From Angustibacter luteus (GTDB taxonomy: Bacteria; Actinomycetota; Actinomycetes; Actinomycetales; Angustibacteraceae), in contig NZ_BAABFP010000004.1 of NCBI RefSeq assembly GCF_039541115.1, positions 298,005-362,004 on the forward strand: DNA of 64,000 nt, written 5' to 3'. Both the position numbers and the translations under genes were made by a program. Within the stretch, counting starts at the first letter, position 1, and the number at the start of each line of letters is the position of its first letter. Below the pieces are notes generated by a model. That model worked only from the letters and a program-made list of their open reading frames with translations, did no database searches and was not told where the DNA came from. Positions 63,971-64,000 of this stretch are shown here, piece after piece.

Positions 63971-64000
63971 TCAGAAGCGCTCCGGGAAGATCAGGGCGGC
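63971..64000 (-). CDS. kdpF: KdpF, C-terminal end only
   Basis: The last nine codons before TGA read AALIFPERF, the usual ending of the approximately 30-residue KdpF peptide that stabilises the complex. The rest lies beyond the right edge. Confidence 0.85.
   Translation of the reverse strand, partial: AALIFPERF

Overview
The window is very GC-rich, tightly packed, bacterial chromosomal DNA with about 61 protein genes and one tRNA. Several features point to an actinomycete. There is a proteasome activator of the Bpa family ending in GQYL, a four-gene conservon (cvnABCD), polyprenol-phosphate-mannose type glycosyltransferases, a SCO6745-like gene, and many GTG starts with ATGA/GTGA overlaps. 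I cannot name the genus; a Kineosporia/Frankia-like lineage is only a guess. At least fifteen genes have a TAnnnT or CAnnnT box 6-8 nt before the start codon, which suggests widespread leaderless transcription.

Layout. 1-6.4 kb: arginine deiminase (cut by the left edge), a GT2 and two membrane mannosyltransferase-like genes, and a secreted/membrane phosphatase-like protein. 6.5-10.6 kb: CAP protein, then a minus-strand run larB-larC-UPF0016 transporter-siderophore-interacting protein. 10.7-18.9 kb: DUF4446-pheA, a lipid-kinase/two-PAP2 operon, serS-HAD-SCO6745 operon, and YbdK-type glutamate-cysteine ligase. 19-24.8 kb: a PAS/GAF/PP2C/HATPase stress regulator, diverging from a tightly coupled operon that encodes an (ADGG)15 repeat peptide, a JmjC/cupin_4 oxygenase, a sucrase/ferredoxin-like protein and a HAD phosphatase. 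24.8-32.6 kb: bpa, a PadR-controlled ABC exporter, quinone oxidoreductase, MFS transporter and mobA-like gene. 32.8-38.2 kb: conservon. 38.3-43.3 kb: I78-type lipoprotein, a sugar ABC operon ending in a USP gene, and its divergent LacI regulator with two operators. 43.5-49.1 kb: cysK-cysE, Gfo/Idh/MocA, EAL-PAS-PAS protein, tRNA-Ser(TGA), DUF3048 lipoprotein. 49.2-54.2 kb: a response regulator-kinase-GerMN lipoprotein operon, and a STAS / PP2C-tail-like / small-protein trio. 54.2-64 kb: APC transporter and kdpFABCDE.

The part most likely to be undescribed is 21518-23994. A short acidic leader is followed by fifteen perfect Ala-Asp-Gly-Gly repeats whose DNA varies only at synonymous third positions. 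Its stop codon abuts the GTG start of a JmjC-type Fe(II)/2-oxoglutarate oxygenase, which in turn overlaps a 2Fe-2S thioredoxin-like ferredoxin gene. This resembles a ribosomal peptide with a dedicated hydroxylase and redox partner, but that function is inference.

A second striking feature is a long palindromic element sharing the core GTGATCATGCACGTTCGCCC. It occurs three times (29.7, 43.3 and 56.3 kb), each time just past a gene's stop codon, so it is probably a dispersed terminator or REP-like repeat.
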